A stretch of 64,000 nucleotides of DNA from Flavobacteriales bacterium (lineage in GTDB: Bacteria > Bacteroidota > Bacteroidia > Flavobacteriales_D > Crocinitomicaceae), in the NCBI GenBank assembly GCA_947462255.1, contig CANHOA010000009.1:1-64000 (forward strand), given 5' to 3'. The notes under the pieces are model-generated. The model saw only the letters and a program-made list of their open reading frames with translations. It ran no database searches and was not told where the DNA came from. Positions 8,401 to 15,878 of this stretch are shown one piece after another. Every line of letters starts with the position of its first letter. The first letter of the stretch is position 1. A program made the position numbers and the translations under genes.

Positions 8401-11129
8401 CTTGTCCTGGATCTACCTTCAACCTAAGCAGTACTGCAACCAACGGTGGAGCGCCTTATGCCTACGCTTGGACTGTACTTAGTGGTTCTGTAACCTTATC
8501 CGCCGCAAACATTTCAAATCCAACAGCAGTAGTTAACACAGATGCAATCTTGCAACTGACTGTTAGTGATGCATGTGGGGCTGTTGTTACTTCTACTGTA
8601 TCGGCCAACATAGACGAAAACCCAATAGCAATAGTACCTGCCAACTCGGTGATTTGTATCAACGACATAGCGACTCTAACTGCTTCTAACGGAAGCAACT
8701 ACACGTGGGCGCCAAGCAACAACTTAAGCACAACGAATGGTGCCGTGGTTTCAGCCACTCCAAGCGCAACAGAAACCTACACGGTAACTGCAAGCTATGG
8801 CATCGGTTGTACCGGGACAGCCAATACAACGATCACGGTTAACGCATTGCCAATCGTGAATGCTGGCCCAGATCAAACCTTGTGTGCTCAAAATGCTGCA
8901 ACCGTTAGTGGAAGTGGAGCATCTACCTATGCATGGGACAATAACATTAGTAACGGTGTTGCCTTCACCCCTACCGCTACCGCTACCTACACGGTTGTTG
9001 GAACAGATGCCAACGGGTGTACCAATACAGATCAAGTACAAGTGGTAGTTAATGCCTTGCCGAATGTCATTGCAGGAATCAACCAAACATTGTGTGCAGG
9101 AACTTCTGTAACCTTGAGTGGTTCGGGAGCAGTAAGCTACAGTTGGGATAACAGCATTAACGATGGTGTGGCATTTACGCCAACAGCAACCAATAACTAT
9201 ACAGTAGTTGGAACAGATGCCAATGGATGCACCAATACAGATCAAGTACAGGTGGTGGTTAATGCCTTACCAATTGTCATTGCAGGAATTAACCAAACCG
9301 TTTGTGTGGGCACTGCAGTTACTTTAAGTGGTACAGGAGCAGTTACCTACAGTTGGGATAACAGCATAAACGATGGTGTGGCCTTTACACCATCAAACAC
9401 CGCAACCTATACCGTAACCGGAACAGATGCCAACGGGTGTATTGATACAGATCAATTACAAGTGGTCGTTAATGCCTTACCTATTGTGATTGCTGGAAAT
9501 AGCCAAACTGTTTGTATCGGAACTGTAGTGACCTTGAGTGGTGCAGGTGCGGTGACCTATAGTTGGGATAACAGCATCAACGATGGTGTGGCCTTTACGC
9601 CATCAAACACCGCGACCTATACCGTAACCGGAACAGATATCAATGGTTGTATCGATACAGATCAAGTACAAGTTATTGTTAACCCTTTACCAGTTACAAG
9701 TGCCGGTAATAACCAAACAGTTTGTTCAGGAACTACAGTTACTTTGGCTGGTTCAGGTGCTACAAGCTACAGTTGGAGCAACAACATCAGCAACGGCGTT
9801 CCTTTTACGGCAACTTCAACGACTACTTACACTGTAACAGGAACCAATGGAAATGGCTGTGTTAATACGGCTCAAATGACGGTTATTGTTAATACACTTC
9901 CAGTAGTAACAGCAGGTAGTAACCAGAGTGTATGCCCAGGAACAGCCGTTACCTTGAATGGTTCAGGAGCTCTTTTTTACAGCTGGAACAATGGCATAAG
10001 CAATGGATTACAGTTTACGCCAAGTGCTACAACAACCTACACAGTAACTGGAACAGCAAGTAACGGATGCAGCAATACAGCACAGGTACAAGTGACCCTA
10101 AATGCTTTACCAACAGTAAGTGCAGGCAGTAACCAAACTATCTGTCCAGGTGCATCAGTAACTTTAAGTGGTTCAGGTGCTGCAAGCTATTCATGGAACA
10201 ACAGTGTGAGCAATGGAGTGGCTTTCACCCCTTCTGCCACCACAACCTATACAGTAACTGGTACAAATGCTAATGGATGTTCAAATACAGCACAAACCAC
10301 AGTAACTATCAATCCAATTCTAACTGTTAATGCTGGCCCAGATGTGATGAGTTGCACAGGAGAAACGGTAATTTTATCAGGACAAGGAGCAAATACGTAT
10401 ACTTGGTCAAATGGCGTACAAAATGGACAAGGATTCGTACCTACCGCCACTGGAGTATATAGTGTGAGTGGAGTCGATGGTTTTGGCTGCACGGGTACAG
10501 ATCAAGTAACCGTTTACGTTAATTCAGCAAGTAGTTCCACTGTAACAGCACTAGCCTGTAATTCCTATGTACTAAACGGACAGACATACAATCAAAGCGG
10601 AACCTATAGCCAAACCATTCCAAATGCCTTTGGTTGTGACTCTTTGATTACACTGAACCTTACCTTGGATACACCTTTAAGTACACCTATAGTAACAGTT
10701 AGTGGCGGAGAATTATTTACCAACGGGCAAGCCAACACCTCTTACCAGTGGATTTTCTGTAATTCTGGATTCCCAATTAGCGACGAAACTGACACCTTGT
10801 ATGTTCCGAATTTAAATGGACAGTTTGCAGTTACAGCGAGCAACTCATGCGGTTCATCTACTTCAGCATGTGTTACTATAAATTACATGGGAGTTGAAGA
10901 AGCTAAGGGTCCTTCACTAAATCTTTATCCGAATCCTACCTTTGATTATGTTTATTTTTCTGGAGATATCAATGAGGGAACAGACTATGAATTAACAGAT
11001 GCACAAGGCAGAATCATCTTGGTTGGCAAGTTATTATCTGATAAAAACATTAACTTATTCGGTATGACAACTGGCCTTTACTGGATTAAATTTAAAGGAT
11101 ACCAGCCATTACAAGTCGTTAAGCAATAA
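2469..11129 (+). CDS. Giant multidomain T9SS-sorted surface protein (2886 aa)
   Basis: Start ATG 2469 gives a long basic N-terminus and a hydrophobic signal core ending VSA at about residue 46. Domains seen in order: a beta-rich N-terminal region; Ig-like units; GEVED domain (~400-495); a GDGWNGA-type domain (~595-680); IPT/TIG-like domain (~686-765); a nidogen-like stretch (~905-1060); an L-type-lectin-like stretch (~1204-1400); two more GEVED domains (~1650-1735 and ~1875-1970); eight 70-residue Ig/PKD-like repeats (~2127-2687); and a T9SS type A sorting domain with LNLYPNPT near residue 2817. Expected to be exported by T9SS to the cell surface. The lectin, IPT and GEVED modules suggest carbohydrate or protein adhesion, but the ligand is unknown. 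Flanked by terminators on both sides, so probably monocistronic. No clear TAnnTTTG box was seen upstream. Confidence 0.93.
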   Translation: MTKMIPCTSRNKRQSSSKLSSHIPHFIKTAMFTLAILVAGMGSVSAQTQHFVVPSGGTAGTTNGSGADPICRFYGSIRYQVVYTAAELNAAGMTGSSQITRLAWNVTESSVSLANYTVKMANTIATNSAAHNATATTTVKNPFTYGIALGYNDIIFDVPFTWDGTSNLLIEICSGTTNPFASPYGGVQAKTAITSGSRHYRVDGSSACGVNTNLANTTKPYVMLTKAATGPCSGTPNTPSISGATSACAGVNFNLSSAGASSGTGISYQWQSSTNGGASWSPISGATATSLTTNASTNTQYQLVTTCSASGLTSTSAAYSVTISSFSACTCFTYPAIYASSTFDEEISNVTVGSMNNSSSCSVAATGPGSILNQYANYAGVVTGPSAMQTSVVNFSLTQTTCGGNYGSFFQLYLDWNQDGDWLDLGEQVYSQGASVTGNQTVTGSFTVPAGATVGVTRMRVVHIEATASTTNYAHTSYFYGETEDYCFTVSQLVSCSGTPNAGVASISIANGCSGASATLSASGLSTGTGISYQWASGPSATGPWTNGSTSASTTVNPTANTYYQLTTTCASSGLSNTSNVVSFSVNTCAASITMTDQFGDGWNGASMNVLVNGSVFQTITLASGSSQTLNFCFPTNSTYALVYTAGGFYPTEVGVNMTVNGSLVYNVGYGGASVGATLVSGVSCPPPPTISSIPSSGCPGVPVSISGANLSGTTAVQFGGINAASFSVVNSSTILATPTANATGTITVITGTGSATSSSVFTILAQPSTPVITASQNQFCGTGGTVSLSASGGSGTYVWSALQGSPSLSSTSGSNITATLTQTSAIQLISTAGGCNSVATIQSFGVYSFPSITPSAVPSTICGGTSSSLSTGLSASNFTTICINPNPETIPSTATYLVNNGGAAVGLASGNLDDGGWSNVPLGFSFNFFGTNYSTINVGTNGVLQFGAYNGSFAGGLGDFTIGSLPNTVDPMGAIYGCANDLNCANPGNNVRYWTSGYAPNRKFIASYSVNQYFSSNPVNFQVILYETLGQVDIVATNIMSTNSKSIGVNSPNGTIGASAPNCSATPNTPNYWSAQTATIPATNPQAWKFIPPVNYVQNWSVNPTPNPATGQINGVTVSTPTTVQSPLSTTNYQVYIEDPLSGCSQTFQTPVIVIATPPAPTALNWSQCGPQVPQASVSCATCTGNQTFNWYTAPINGTLYQGVINENFNTSTTGTLFGNAALSGARCVLTENVASQNGALLLGSTGVNSNAYNVTFDFQVAPSDALGYNGADGFSYSFGDDVSATATTPAAENGSGTKLKLGFVSYTNGGSVAGIYLMYNCTVDEQTPTTTGVIAYSNDISWKNTSSPVAFNMNINNLGQVTLTLNGINIFNNITLPSIYLNENKANWLQLFKARTGAGFSRHAIDNVHVEALPGQQFTSVQQTVSNTVTYYVQTLDGLCGSIALTPVTITVNQAPTLAITPGFTACQNSSTPIAVTTGTSSFNNFSWSPSALLYSNAALTVPYVAGSSASTVYFSSSTSGVQPTITCTATDNGVGPLQCGALATTNITVLTNPTAPTITTSLNNVCLGGTSNLSVQLGATGISYCVPTYTTGTIFDDYIGRVQLGTINNVTLGSPAPFYTLYPSTGSTTTSLAAGSTQTISLSSGTYPFNQNMAVWIDYNQNGVFSDPGEKLGEVLNVPQFPATSTITFTVPGTALGGATRMRVRDAYFTTNLDPCLSYSYGETEDYVVNITGTATYSYTWSPAVAGNSSAPTVSTLPISGSTTFTAVVNDGTCSSAPSNAITIGIAGTPIITTAASSPVSGYCASAAQYTFDEEIFNVSLGSMNNSSTCTTLAGGPGSALETYSNFTSGAGAPAIPNLAAGSTTAGSVTVGSCGSFNYTSGLAVFIDFNQDGDFTDVGEKVFTNGPLANVNCVPATAVPISVTVPATAVGGQTRMRVVNQESISGDNITPCTIQSWGETEDYLVNITGGAVNIPCPGSTFNLSSTATNGGAPYAYAWTVLSGSVTLSAANISNPTAVVNTDAILQLTVSDACGAVVTSTVSANIDENPIAIVPANSVICINDIATLTASNGSNYTWAPSNNLSTTNGAVVSATPSATETYTVTASYGIGCTGTANTTITVNALPIVNAGPDQTLCAQNAATVSGSGASTYAWDNNISNGVAFTPTATATYTVVGTDANGCTNTDQVQVVVNALPNVIAGINQTLCAGTSVTLSGSGAVSYSWDNSINDGVAFTPTATNNYTVVGTDANGCTNTDQVQVVVNALPIVIAGINQTVCVGTAVTLSGTGAVTYSWDNSINDGVAFTPSNTATYTVTGTDANGCIDTDQLQVVVNALPIVIAGNSQTVCIGTVVTLSGAGAVTYSWDNSINDGVAFTPSNTATYTVTGTDINGCIDTDQVQVIVNPLPVTSAGNNQTVCSGTTVTLAGSGATSYSWSNNISNGVPFTATSTTTYTVTGTNGNGCVNTAQMTVIVNTLPVVTAGSNQSVCPGTAVTLNGSGALFYSWNNGISNGLQFTPSATTTYTVTGTASNGCSNTAQVQVTLNALPTVSAGSNQTICPGASVTLSGSGAASYSWNNSVSNGVAFTPSATTTYTVTGTNANGCSNTAQTTVTINPILTVNAGPDVMSCTGETVILSGQGANTYTWSNGVQNGQGFVPTATGVYSVSGVDGFGCTGTDQVTVYVNSASSSTVTALACNSYVLNGQTYNQSGTYSQTIPNAFGCDSLITLNLTLDTPLSTPIVTVSGGELFTNGQANTSYQWIFCNSGFPISDETDTLYVPNLNGQFAVTASNSCGSSTSACVTINYMGVEEAKGPSLNLYPNPTFDYVYFSGDINEGTDYELTDAQGRIILVGKLLSDKNINLFGMTTGLYWIKFKGYQPLQVVKQ
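8088..8567 (+). repeat. Segment duplicated at 1-480 (copy 2)
   Basis: Copy 2 of the GEVED-encoding segment, inside the 2886-aa gene. The near identity includes many synonymous positions, so it reflects recent duplication or gene conversion rather than protein-level selection alone. Confidence 0.85.
8850..10529 (+). repeat. Eight tandem 210-bp repeats encoding 70-aa Ig-like units
   Basis: The phrase encoding VVVNALP or a variant recurs every 210 bases (for example near 9042, 9252, 9462 and 9671), so the period is exactly 70 codons. Each unit has the pattern AGxxQTxC...GSGA...YSWxNxIxxGVxFTP...YTVTGTxxNGC. Units 3 and 4 (about 9270-9479 and 9480-9689) are the most similar at DNA level. The boundaries given are approximate. 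Confidence 0.85.
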
Positions 11130-11155
11130 AAGCTGAAACAATAATTAAGGATTAC

Positions 11156-11178
11156 AAAGGGGCTTCGGCCCCTTTTTT
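11156..11178 (+). terminator. Rho-independent terminator with UUCG loop
   Basis: Stem GGGGC/GCCCC closed by a cUUCGg tetraloop, preceded by AAA and followed by six T. It ends two bases before the stop of the convergent DUF2279 gene. It is strong for the plus strand; the minus strand has only three T after the stem. Confidence 0.9.
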
Positions 11179-11179
11179 A

Positions 11180-12052
11180 TTAAAAATAAATGGGTTTTGC
11201 ATACACCTTACCCTGTTGAAATAACAAGGCAGGGAAAGGAATCTTTATCATGTTCAAATGAGACAAGACCTTTTTTAGCGTAGTATTCTTAATAGGAAGT
11301 CTACTTAGATCGACATCCAATGAAAATAAGAACTGTCGCGAAGCCTTAAAATCCAAGTATAGATTTTCATCTCCCACCAATTTTTGATCAACACTATAGC
11401 CAAAACTTAAACAAAGCCAATTCATTTTTTTAACCTTAGATGACCATGCGCCGATTGGTAAACTTAGCCAATACGATTGACCGTTATAATCTTTTAATAG
11501 CTGTTCTGAGAAATTAGAACCCAAAATTTCAGGGCGAACCTTAGCATATGGAGAAGGGCTAAATGAAAATTTAGGAATCATAAGTTGCTTTTTGAATACT
11601 AATTCCTGGGTTAAATAAAGAGCGCCACCAGAGAAATTTGCAACAACATCATACCCGGAAAACCCCCACTCTGAATTATAGGCATCCATTAGTTCTAGTG
11701 CAGCAAGGTAGGACATGCCGATTGAGAAACCTATCCAAGGATATGATTTTTTAGCACCTGACCATCGAAAAACCTCCCCCGTTTTTTGACTTAAGACATA
11801 AGCAGAAAAAGCATGACCACACTTATCCATTTGCAACCAATTTCTACTGTCATTAAAAAAATGAAAATTAGATTTTGGATAATCTTTATACCAGATATTA
11901 TTTAAAGCAATCAAGCTAGATGAATAGACTAACCCGGAAGAAGTTGATGTGATAATCAAGCGTTTCTTGTATTCGATAGAATCATTTTGACGCGCTTGGC
12001 CATCTGTAAAATGACAAATAAGTAAGAAAGAGAATAGAAAAATTAATCTCAT
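11180..12052 (-). CDS. DUF2279 family outer-membrane/periplasmic protein
   Basis: The start at 12052 gives MRLIFLFSF, a typical signal peptide ending DGQA; the upstream in-frame start at 12109 would add 19 residues and bury the signal, so it was not used. About 290 aa. The stretch MDKCGHAFSAY and the glycine/aromatic-rich segments after it (SYPWIGFSIGMSY, GYDVVANFSGG) match the DUF2279/YfiM-like family, whose function is unknown. Likely located in the cell envelope. It lies convergent to the giant adhesin gene and divergent from the LOG-family gene; an inverted repeat lies between the divergent starts. Confidence 0.75.
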   Translation of the reverse strand: MRLIFLFSFLLICHFTDGQARQNDSIEYKKRLIITSTSSGLVYSSSLIALNNIWYKDYPKSNFHFFNDSRNWLQMDKCGHAFSAYVLSQKTGEVFRWSGAKKSYPWIGFSIGMSYLAALELMDAYNSEWGFSGYDVVANFSGGALYLTQELVFKKQLMIPKFSFSPSPYAKVRPEILGSNFSEQLLKDYNGQSYWLSLPIGAWSSKVKKMNWLCLSFGYSVDQKLVGDENLYLDFKASRQFLFSLDVDLSRLPIKNTTLKKVLSHLNMIKIPFPALLFQQGKVYAKPIYF

Positions 12053-12082
12053 GATAATTCGAAGGTAGGAATAAATAAGAAA

Positions 12083-12104
12083 TTGCATCGTTAAGCCGAT
12101 GCAA
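12083..12104. other. Inverted repeat, possible operator
   Basis: Perfect 8-base arms TTGCATCG/CGATGCAA around a 6-base spacer TTAAGC. It lies between the divergent DUF2279 and LOG genes and immediately upstream of the -7 box of the LOG gene, in the position of a repressor or activator site. Function is an inference. Confidence 0.4.
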
Positions 12105-12108
12105 ATCA

Positions 12109-12116
12109 TACTTTTG
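12109..12116 (+). promoter_or_regulatory. Bacteroidota -7 box (TACTTTTG)
   Basis: Perfect TAnnTTTG match 19 bases before the ATG of the LOG-family gene. A TTG at 12083-12085 is a possible -33 element with a rather long 23-base spacer; it is part of the inverted repeat. Confidence 0.6.
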
Positions 12117-12135
12117 TATAAAATTAAACCTAACT

Positions 12136-12819
12136 ATGGAACAAGCAAGAAAAGATTGGAACGACATAAAGAGCAATGACAGCTGGTCAATTTTTAAAAT
12201 CATGTCTGAATTTGTCGAAGCCTACGACCGCATGTCGAAGATCGGGCCTTGCATTTCTATCTTTGGGTCAGCGCGCACCAAAGAGGAAAACCCCTACTAT
12301 GGTTTATCTGTAGACCTAGGTGAACGTTTAGCAGAAAAGGGATTTGGCATCATATCAGGTGGAGGTCCCGGTATCATGGAGGCAGCTAATAAAGGCGCTC
12401 AAAAAGGAAAAGGTCCATCGGTTGGGTTAAACATCGATTTACCCTTCGAACAACACCACAACCCATACATTGACCAACAGCACAATTTAGAATTTGACTA
12501 TTTCTTTGTCCGTAAAGTTATTTTCGTGAAGTATTCACAAGCTTTTGTTATTATGCCGGGCGGATTTGGCACCTTGGACGAGTTCTTCGAAGCCATGACT
12601 TTAATACAGACGAATAAAATTGCACGTCGTCCGATCGTATTAGTCGGCCGTAAATACTGGTCTGGACTAATCACTTGGATAGAAGAAGTAATGTTAGGAG
12701 AGGAAAATAATATTTCAGATAAAGACCTATCACTTTTTAAAATTGTAGATACCGTGGATGAGGCCGTCGCTTATATTGAAGACTTCTTCAGTTCAAATTT
12801 ATTGTCTCCAAACTTCTAA
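12136..12819 (+). CDS. LOG-family (TIGR00730) nucleotide 5'-monophosphate phosphoribohydrolase-like protein
   Basis: A 227-aa Rossmann-fold protein. Hallmark motifs are visible: GGGPGIMEAANKG at 75-87 and PGGFGTLDEFFE at 141-152, the latter being the PGGxGTxxE catalytic/nucleotide loop of LOG proteins. In characterised members this family releases base from (cytokinin) nucleoside 5'-monophosphates; in many bacteria the physiological substrate is AMP-like or unknown. Cytoplasmic. An N-terminal ~35-residue helical extension precedes the core. It has its own promoter box and no tight operon partner; the next gene carries its own box. Confidence 0.88.
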   Translation: MEQARKDWNDIKSNDSWSIFKIMSEFVEAYDRMSKIGPCISIFGSARTKEENPYYGLSVDLGERLAEKGFGIISGGGPGIMEAANKGAQKGKGPSVGLNIDLPFEQHHNPYIDQQHNLEFDYFFVRKVIFVKYSQAFVIMPGGFGTLDEFFEAMTLIQTNKIARRPIVLVGRKYWSGLITWIEEVMLGEENNISDKDLSLFKIVDTVDEAVAYIEDFFSSNLLSPNF

Positions 12820-12838
12820 AAATATCAATCACAATTAA

Positions 12839-12846
12839 TATCTTTG
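12839..12846 (+). promoter_or_regulatory. Bacteroidota -7 box (TATCTTTG)
   Basis: Perfect TAnnTTTG, 11 bases before the ATG of the PASTA gene, implying a leader of only a few bases. Probably drives the PASTA / T9SS cargo / pseudouridine synthase operon. Confidence 0.6.
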
Positions 12847-12857
12847 TTACAGAGATT

Positions 12858-13673
12858 ATGAAATTTTTACAAGAATCCAAGCTGTTTATTTTTTCCAAGC
12901 ATTTTTTAAAACATGTTGGATTAGTGCTATTGTTTTATATTTCCATTGTACTATTAATGATGCTATATCTTCATTTTTCAACGAATCATGGAGAGAAAAT
13001 AAGCATTCCTAATTTCACCGGGATGAACTCTGAAAAAGCGATAGCTATGATTGAAGAATTGGATTTAGCGTATGAAATTAGAGACTCCGTTTACCGCCCT
13101 GAATTACCGCAGGGAACGGTTATATTTCAATCGCCATTACCAACTAGCACCTCGCTATTATATGCTAAATCTGGAAGAACAATAAGTTTACGGGTATCCA
13201 AAAATTCCGATTACACAGAAATGCCTAGTTTAATTGATAAACAAATTAAATTTGCTGAGGAAATACTAACGAATCGGGGGCTCAAGTATATTATTAAATA
13301 CAAAGCTACAAGCGAAGCCAATGGTGCTGTTCTCGAGCAATTATTTAGAGGGAAGAAGGTGGCAGGTGGTTCTAAAATACCTATTGGTTCTCGTATTACA
13401 TTAATTGTTGGCCAAAATGATATGGGCGAACCTATTTTGACACCTGATTTAATTGGCAGGTCTTATTTCGAAAGCATGTCTATATTAAATTCCCTTGGGG
13501 TAAGCTATATGTTTCTTTGTAGTGACTGTTCAAGCCTGGAAGACTCTCTTGCAGCCCGCGTTATTCTTCAAAGTCCTGAATTTATTTCAGACAGTTTAAC
13601 CATCCCAAAATCTACTCCATTTACAATTACATTGCGCAAAAATATAGAGGAAGTAATAGAAAATCAAGATTAA
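12858..13673 (+). CDS. Membrane-anchored PASTA-repeat protein
   Basis: 271 aa. One N-terminal membrane segment (about residues 18-42) is followed by three PASTA-like repeats. The first begins at SIPNFTGMNSEKAI, the second at MPSLIDKQIKFAEE, the third at TPDLIGRSYFESM; each ends with the ITL/ISL strand typical of the fold. There is no kinase or transpeptidase domain, unlike Gram-positive PASTA proteins. Probably periplasmic-facing and peptidoglycan-associated, but the ligand is unknown. First gene of a tight operon: its stop is directly followed by the ATG of the next gene. Confidence 0.85.
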   Translation: MKFLQESKLFIFSKHFLKHVGLVLLFYISIVLLMMLYLHFSTNHGEKISIPNFTGMNSEKAIAMIEELDLAYEIRDSVYRPELPQGTVIFQSPLPTSTSLLYAKSGRTISLRVSKNSDYTEMPSLIDKQIKFAEEILTNRGLKYIIKYKATSEANGAVLEQLFRGKKVAGGSKIPIGSRITLIVGQNDMGEPILTPDLIGRSYFESMSILNSLGVSYMFLCSDCSSLEDSLAARVILQSPEFISDSLTIPKSTPFTITLRKNIEEVIENQD

Positions 13674-15878
13674 ATGAAAAAGATACTTGTACTTTATTTC
13701 ACGCTATTTTTTATACAAAATTGTATTTCGCAAGGCATTAGTATAGGCGAAATAAGTCAGAATTTAAGCATTATTCCACTTACTATAAAAAAAGACTTCA
13801 ATTCGATAGATAGTACATTCGTTTATGCTATTGATACGATATCCCTTCCTTTTTTTGATGATTTTTCTTCCGATAAATTTCAATCATACAGCCCGAATTT
13901 TAATGACCCCAGCACCACAAGCCAACTATACTTCCGCTTAAAAGATGCTGCAACAAATGTGGTATTAAACAACGATGCTTTATTTACTAATCAAGCAACA
14001 TTTCGGAGGATTTATAATGCAACAACGTCAACAACAAACGACATCCCTTTTTCTGACACCTTGATTAAAGTTGGTAATTTAATGCAATATCCCGTCGTTT
14101 ATAACACACTCAGTTTGTATCCCCCTTATTATATTTACGATACGATCGGCATTCCTGACATTAGTGATACAATTTGGATCACAAACCCTGCTTATTTTCA
14201 AGATTCAGCAAGGCAATTTTTTCAAACTATTACAGATTCATCTAAAATTTGGATTGACCACTTTGCTTATCATAATTATCGCTTCGGCGTGAATCCTAGG
14301 TCTTTAGGTGTTGCTACTTTTGATGGCTTGAATGAAAATGGATACCCCTACCAAATTGGAACAAATGTTACAAATTATGGCGATAAACTAACATCGAAGC
14401 CTATTAATATGGGGAATTATGACGCCTCAGATTCGGTCTATTTTAGTTTTTTATATCAACCACAAGGATTTGGCGATGTCCCCGAAAGTGGTGACTCATT
14501 GCTCTTGGAATTTTACGCACCAGATTTAAGTCAATGGTTTCATGTTTGGAGTGTTTCAGGTGGCCCTACCATTCCATTTAAGGCAGTACATGTAGATATA
14601 ATTGACAGTAAATTCTTCAAGCCTGGTTTTCAATTTAGGTTTCGCAATTATGGTGGATTATCTGGTGCACTTGACCACTTTCACATCGATTATGTTCACT
14701 TGAGAAGCTTGTCATCTTTCAACGACACAACTTTTAAAGACTTTGCTTTCTCCTATCCAATCAATTCGCTTTTGAAAACGTATACATCAGTGCCGTGGGA
14801 CCATTATAAGGCGAGCATTGGCAGCAAAATGACTGATTCATTATATGTTAATTTATACAACGGGAGTACCTCAGCTGAGAACTATCAAAATGGTCAAGTC
14901 ACCATTTATAATAATAATGTGCAGCAAGGCTTATATGTTCTTCCGGGATTTCTTTTGGCGGAAGGGCAGATTAACTATGATCCCAGCTCATTTTTAAATT
15001 CCTACCATGACCTTAGTACGGGATATGAATATAGTAGAATTTTATCGGGTATTTCACAAGAATTTGATGTCGTAAGTTTGGCGTCGGCGCAATTTCCTAA
15101 TTTATATCAAAATGACTCAACATCATTTAAGCAGCGCTTTTCAAATTACTACAGCTATGATGATGGATCAGCAGAGGCAGCATTTGGACCTACAGGAACA
15201 CAAGCGCGCTTAGCTATTCAATTTGATGCCTACGAAGCAGACTCACTAATTGGTATAGATTTATGTTTTATGCCCTCAGTGATTGATGTTTCCCAGAAAC
15301 TATTTTTGCTCACTGTTTGGGATAATGACAATGGCCAACCGGGAAATGTATTGTATGAAGACGATGCTTTTTCTCCGCGGCAACCAAGCTATGTTAATGG
15401 GCAAAATAACTACCAAACCTATTATTTCGCAGATACCGTAAAGATTGCTGTTGGAACGACATTTTTTGTGGGCTGGAGGCAATTAGATCCTGAACGTTTA
15501 AATTTAGGCTTAGATAGAAATATTGATAATCATACAACCATTCGCTATTCGGTTGATGGAGGGGACAATTGGTTTACTGCGCCCTTTAGTGGATCGGCCA
15601 TGTTGCGACCTATTTTTTCGACACAATTAGATGCAATCTTAAACAGCCCTGAAATAACGGAAAACTCCTTAACTATTTACCCTAATCCGACAAAAGACAT
15701 CCTCAAAGTATCCTTTGGGAATGGACAAATTTCCCCGATCTATGTATACAACCAACTTGGGCAACTAATTACAACTTCAGTAACAGACATCATTGACCTT
15801 TCGCCTTTTAATGCAGGGGTATATTTTATTAGTAGTCCAAGCTACACTTCGAAGGTCTATAAAGTAATCAAGCAGTGA
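13674..15878 (+). CDS. T9SS-sorted secreted protein of unknown function
   Basis: 734 aa. A signal peptide (MKKILVLYFTLFFIQNCISQ) precedes a long beta-rich body with no domain I can name. A type A T9SS sorting domain closes it (SLTIYPNPTKD near residue 662, LSPFNAGVYFISS, basic end). The ATG follows the PASTA stop with no gap, and the stop overlaps the GTG of the pseudouridine synthase gene by four bases, so translation is probably coupled. Exported to the cell surface or medium. That a secreted cargo sits between an envelope PASTA protein and an rRNA-modification enzyme is functionally unexplained. Confidence 0.85.
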   Translation: MKKILVLYFTLFFIQNCISQGISIGEISQNLSIIPLTIKKDFNSIDSTFVYAIDTISLPFFDDFSSDKFQSYSPNFNDPSTTSQLYFRLKDAATNVVLNNDALFTNQATFRRIYNATTSTTNDIPFSDTLIKVGNLMQYPVVYNTLSLYPPYYIYDTIGIPDISDTIWITNPAYFQDSARQFFQTITDSSKIWIDHFAYHNYRFGVNPRSLGVATFDGLNENGYPYQIGTNVTNYGDKLTSKPINMGNYDASDSVYFSFLYQPQGFGDVPESGDSLLLEFYAPDLSQWFHVWSVSGGPTIPFKAVHVDIIDSKFFKPGFQFRFRNYGGLSGALDHFHIDYVHLRSLSSFNDTTFKDFAFSYPINSLLKTYTSVPWDHYKASIGSKMTDSLYVNLYNGSTSAENYQNGQVTIYNNNVQQGLYVLPGFLLAEGQINYDPSSFLNSYHDLSTGYEYSRILSGISQEFDVVSLASAQFPNLYQNDSTSFKQRFSNYYSYDDGSAEAAFGPTGTQARLAIQFDAYEADSLIGIDLCFMPSVIDVSQKLFLLTVWDNDNGQPGNVLYEDDAFSPRQPSYVNGQNNYQTYYFADTVKIAVGTTFFVGWRQLDPERLNLGLDRNIDNHTTIRYSVDGGDNWFTAPFSGSAMLRPIFSTQLDAILNSPEITENSLTIYPNPTKDILKVSFGNGQISPIYVYNQLGQLITTSVTDIIDLSPFNAGVYFISSPSYTSKVYKVIKQ

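Noticed and set aside
8751-9245. Long reverse-strand open frame inside the giant gene
   Set aside because: It mirrors the repeated Ig-like codons, has a cysteine/isoleucine-rich composition and no start signal; it is a shadow of the forward gene. Similar reverse frames at 375-611, 4463-4858 and 8462-8698 were discarded for the same reason.
8850-10529. Regular repeat array that might look like CRISPR
   Set aside because: The period is 210 bases, units are coding and in frame, and there are no short palindromic repeats or spacers.
12053-12109. Upstream in-frame start for the DUF2279 gene
   Set aside because: It would place 19 residues before a good signal peptide and overlap the inverted repeat; ATG 12052 is better.
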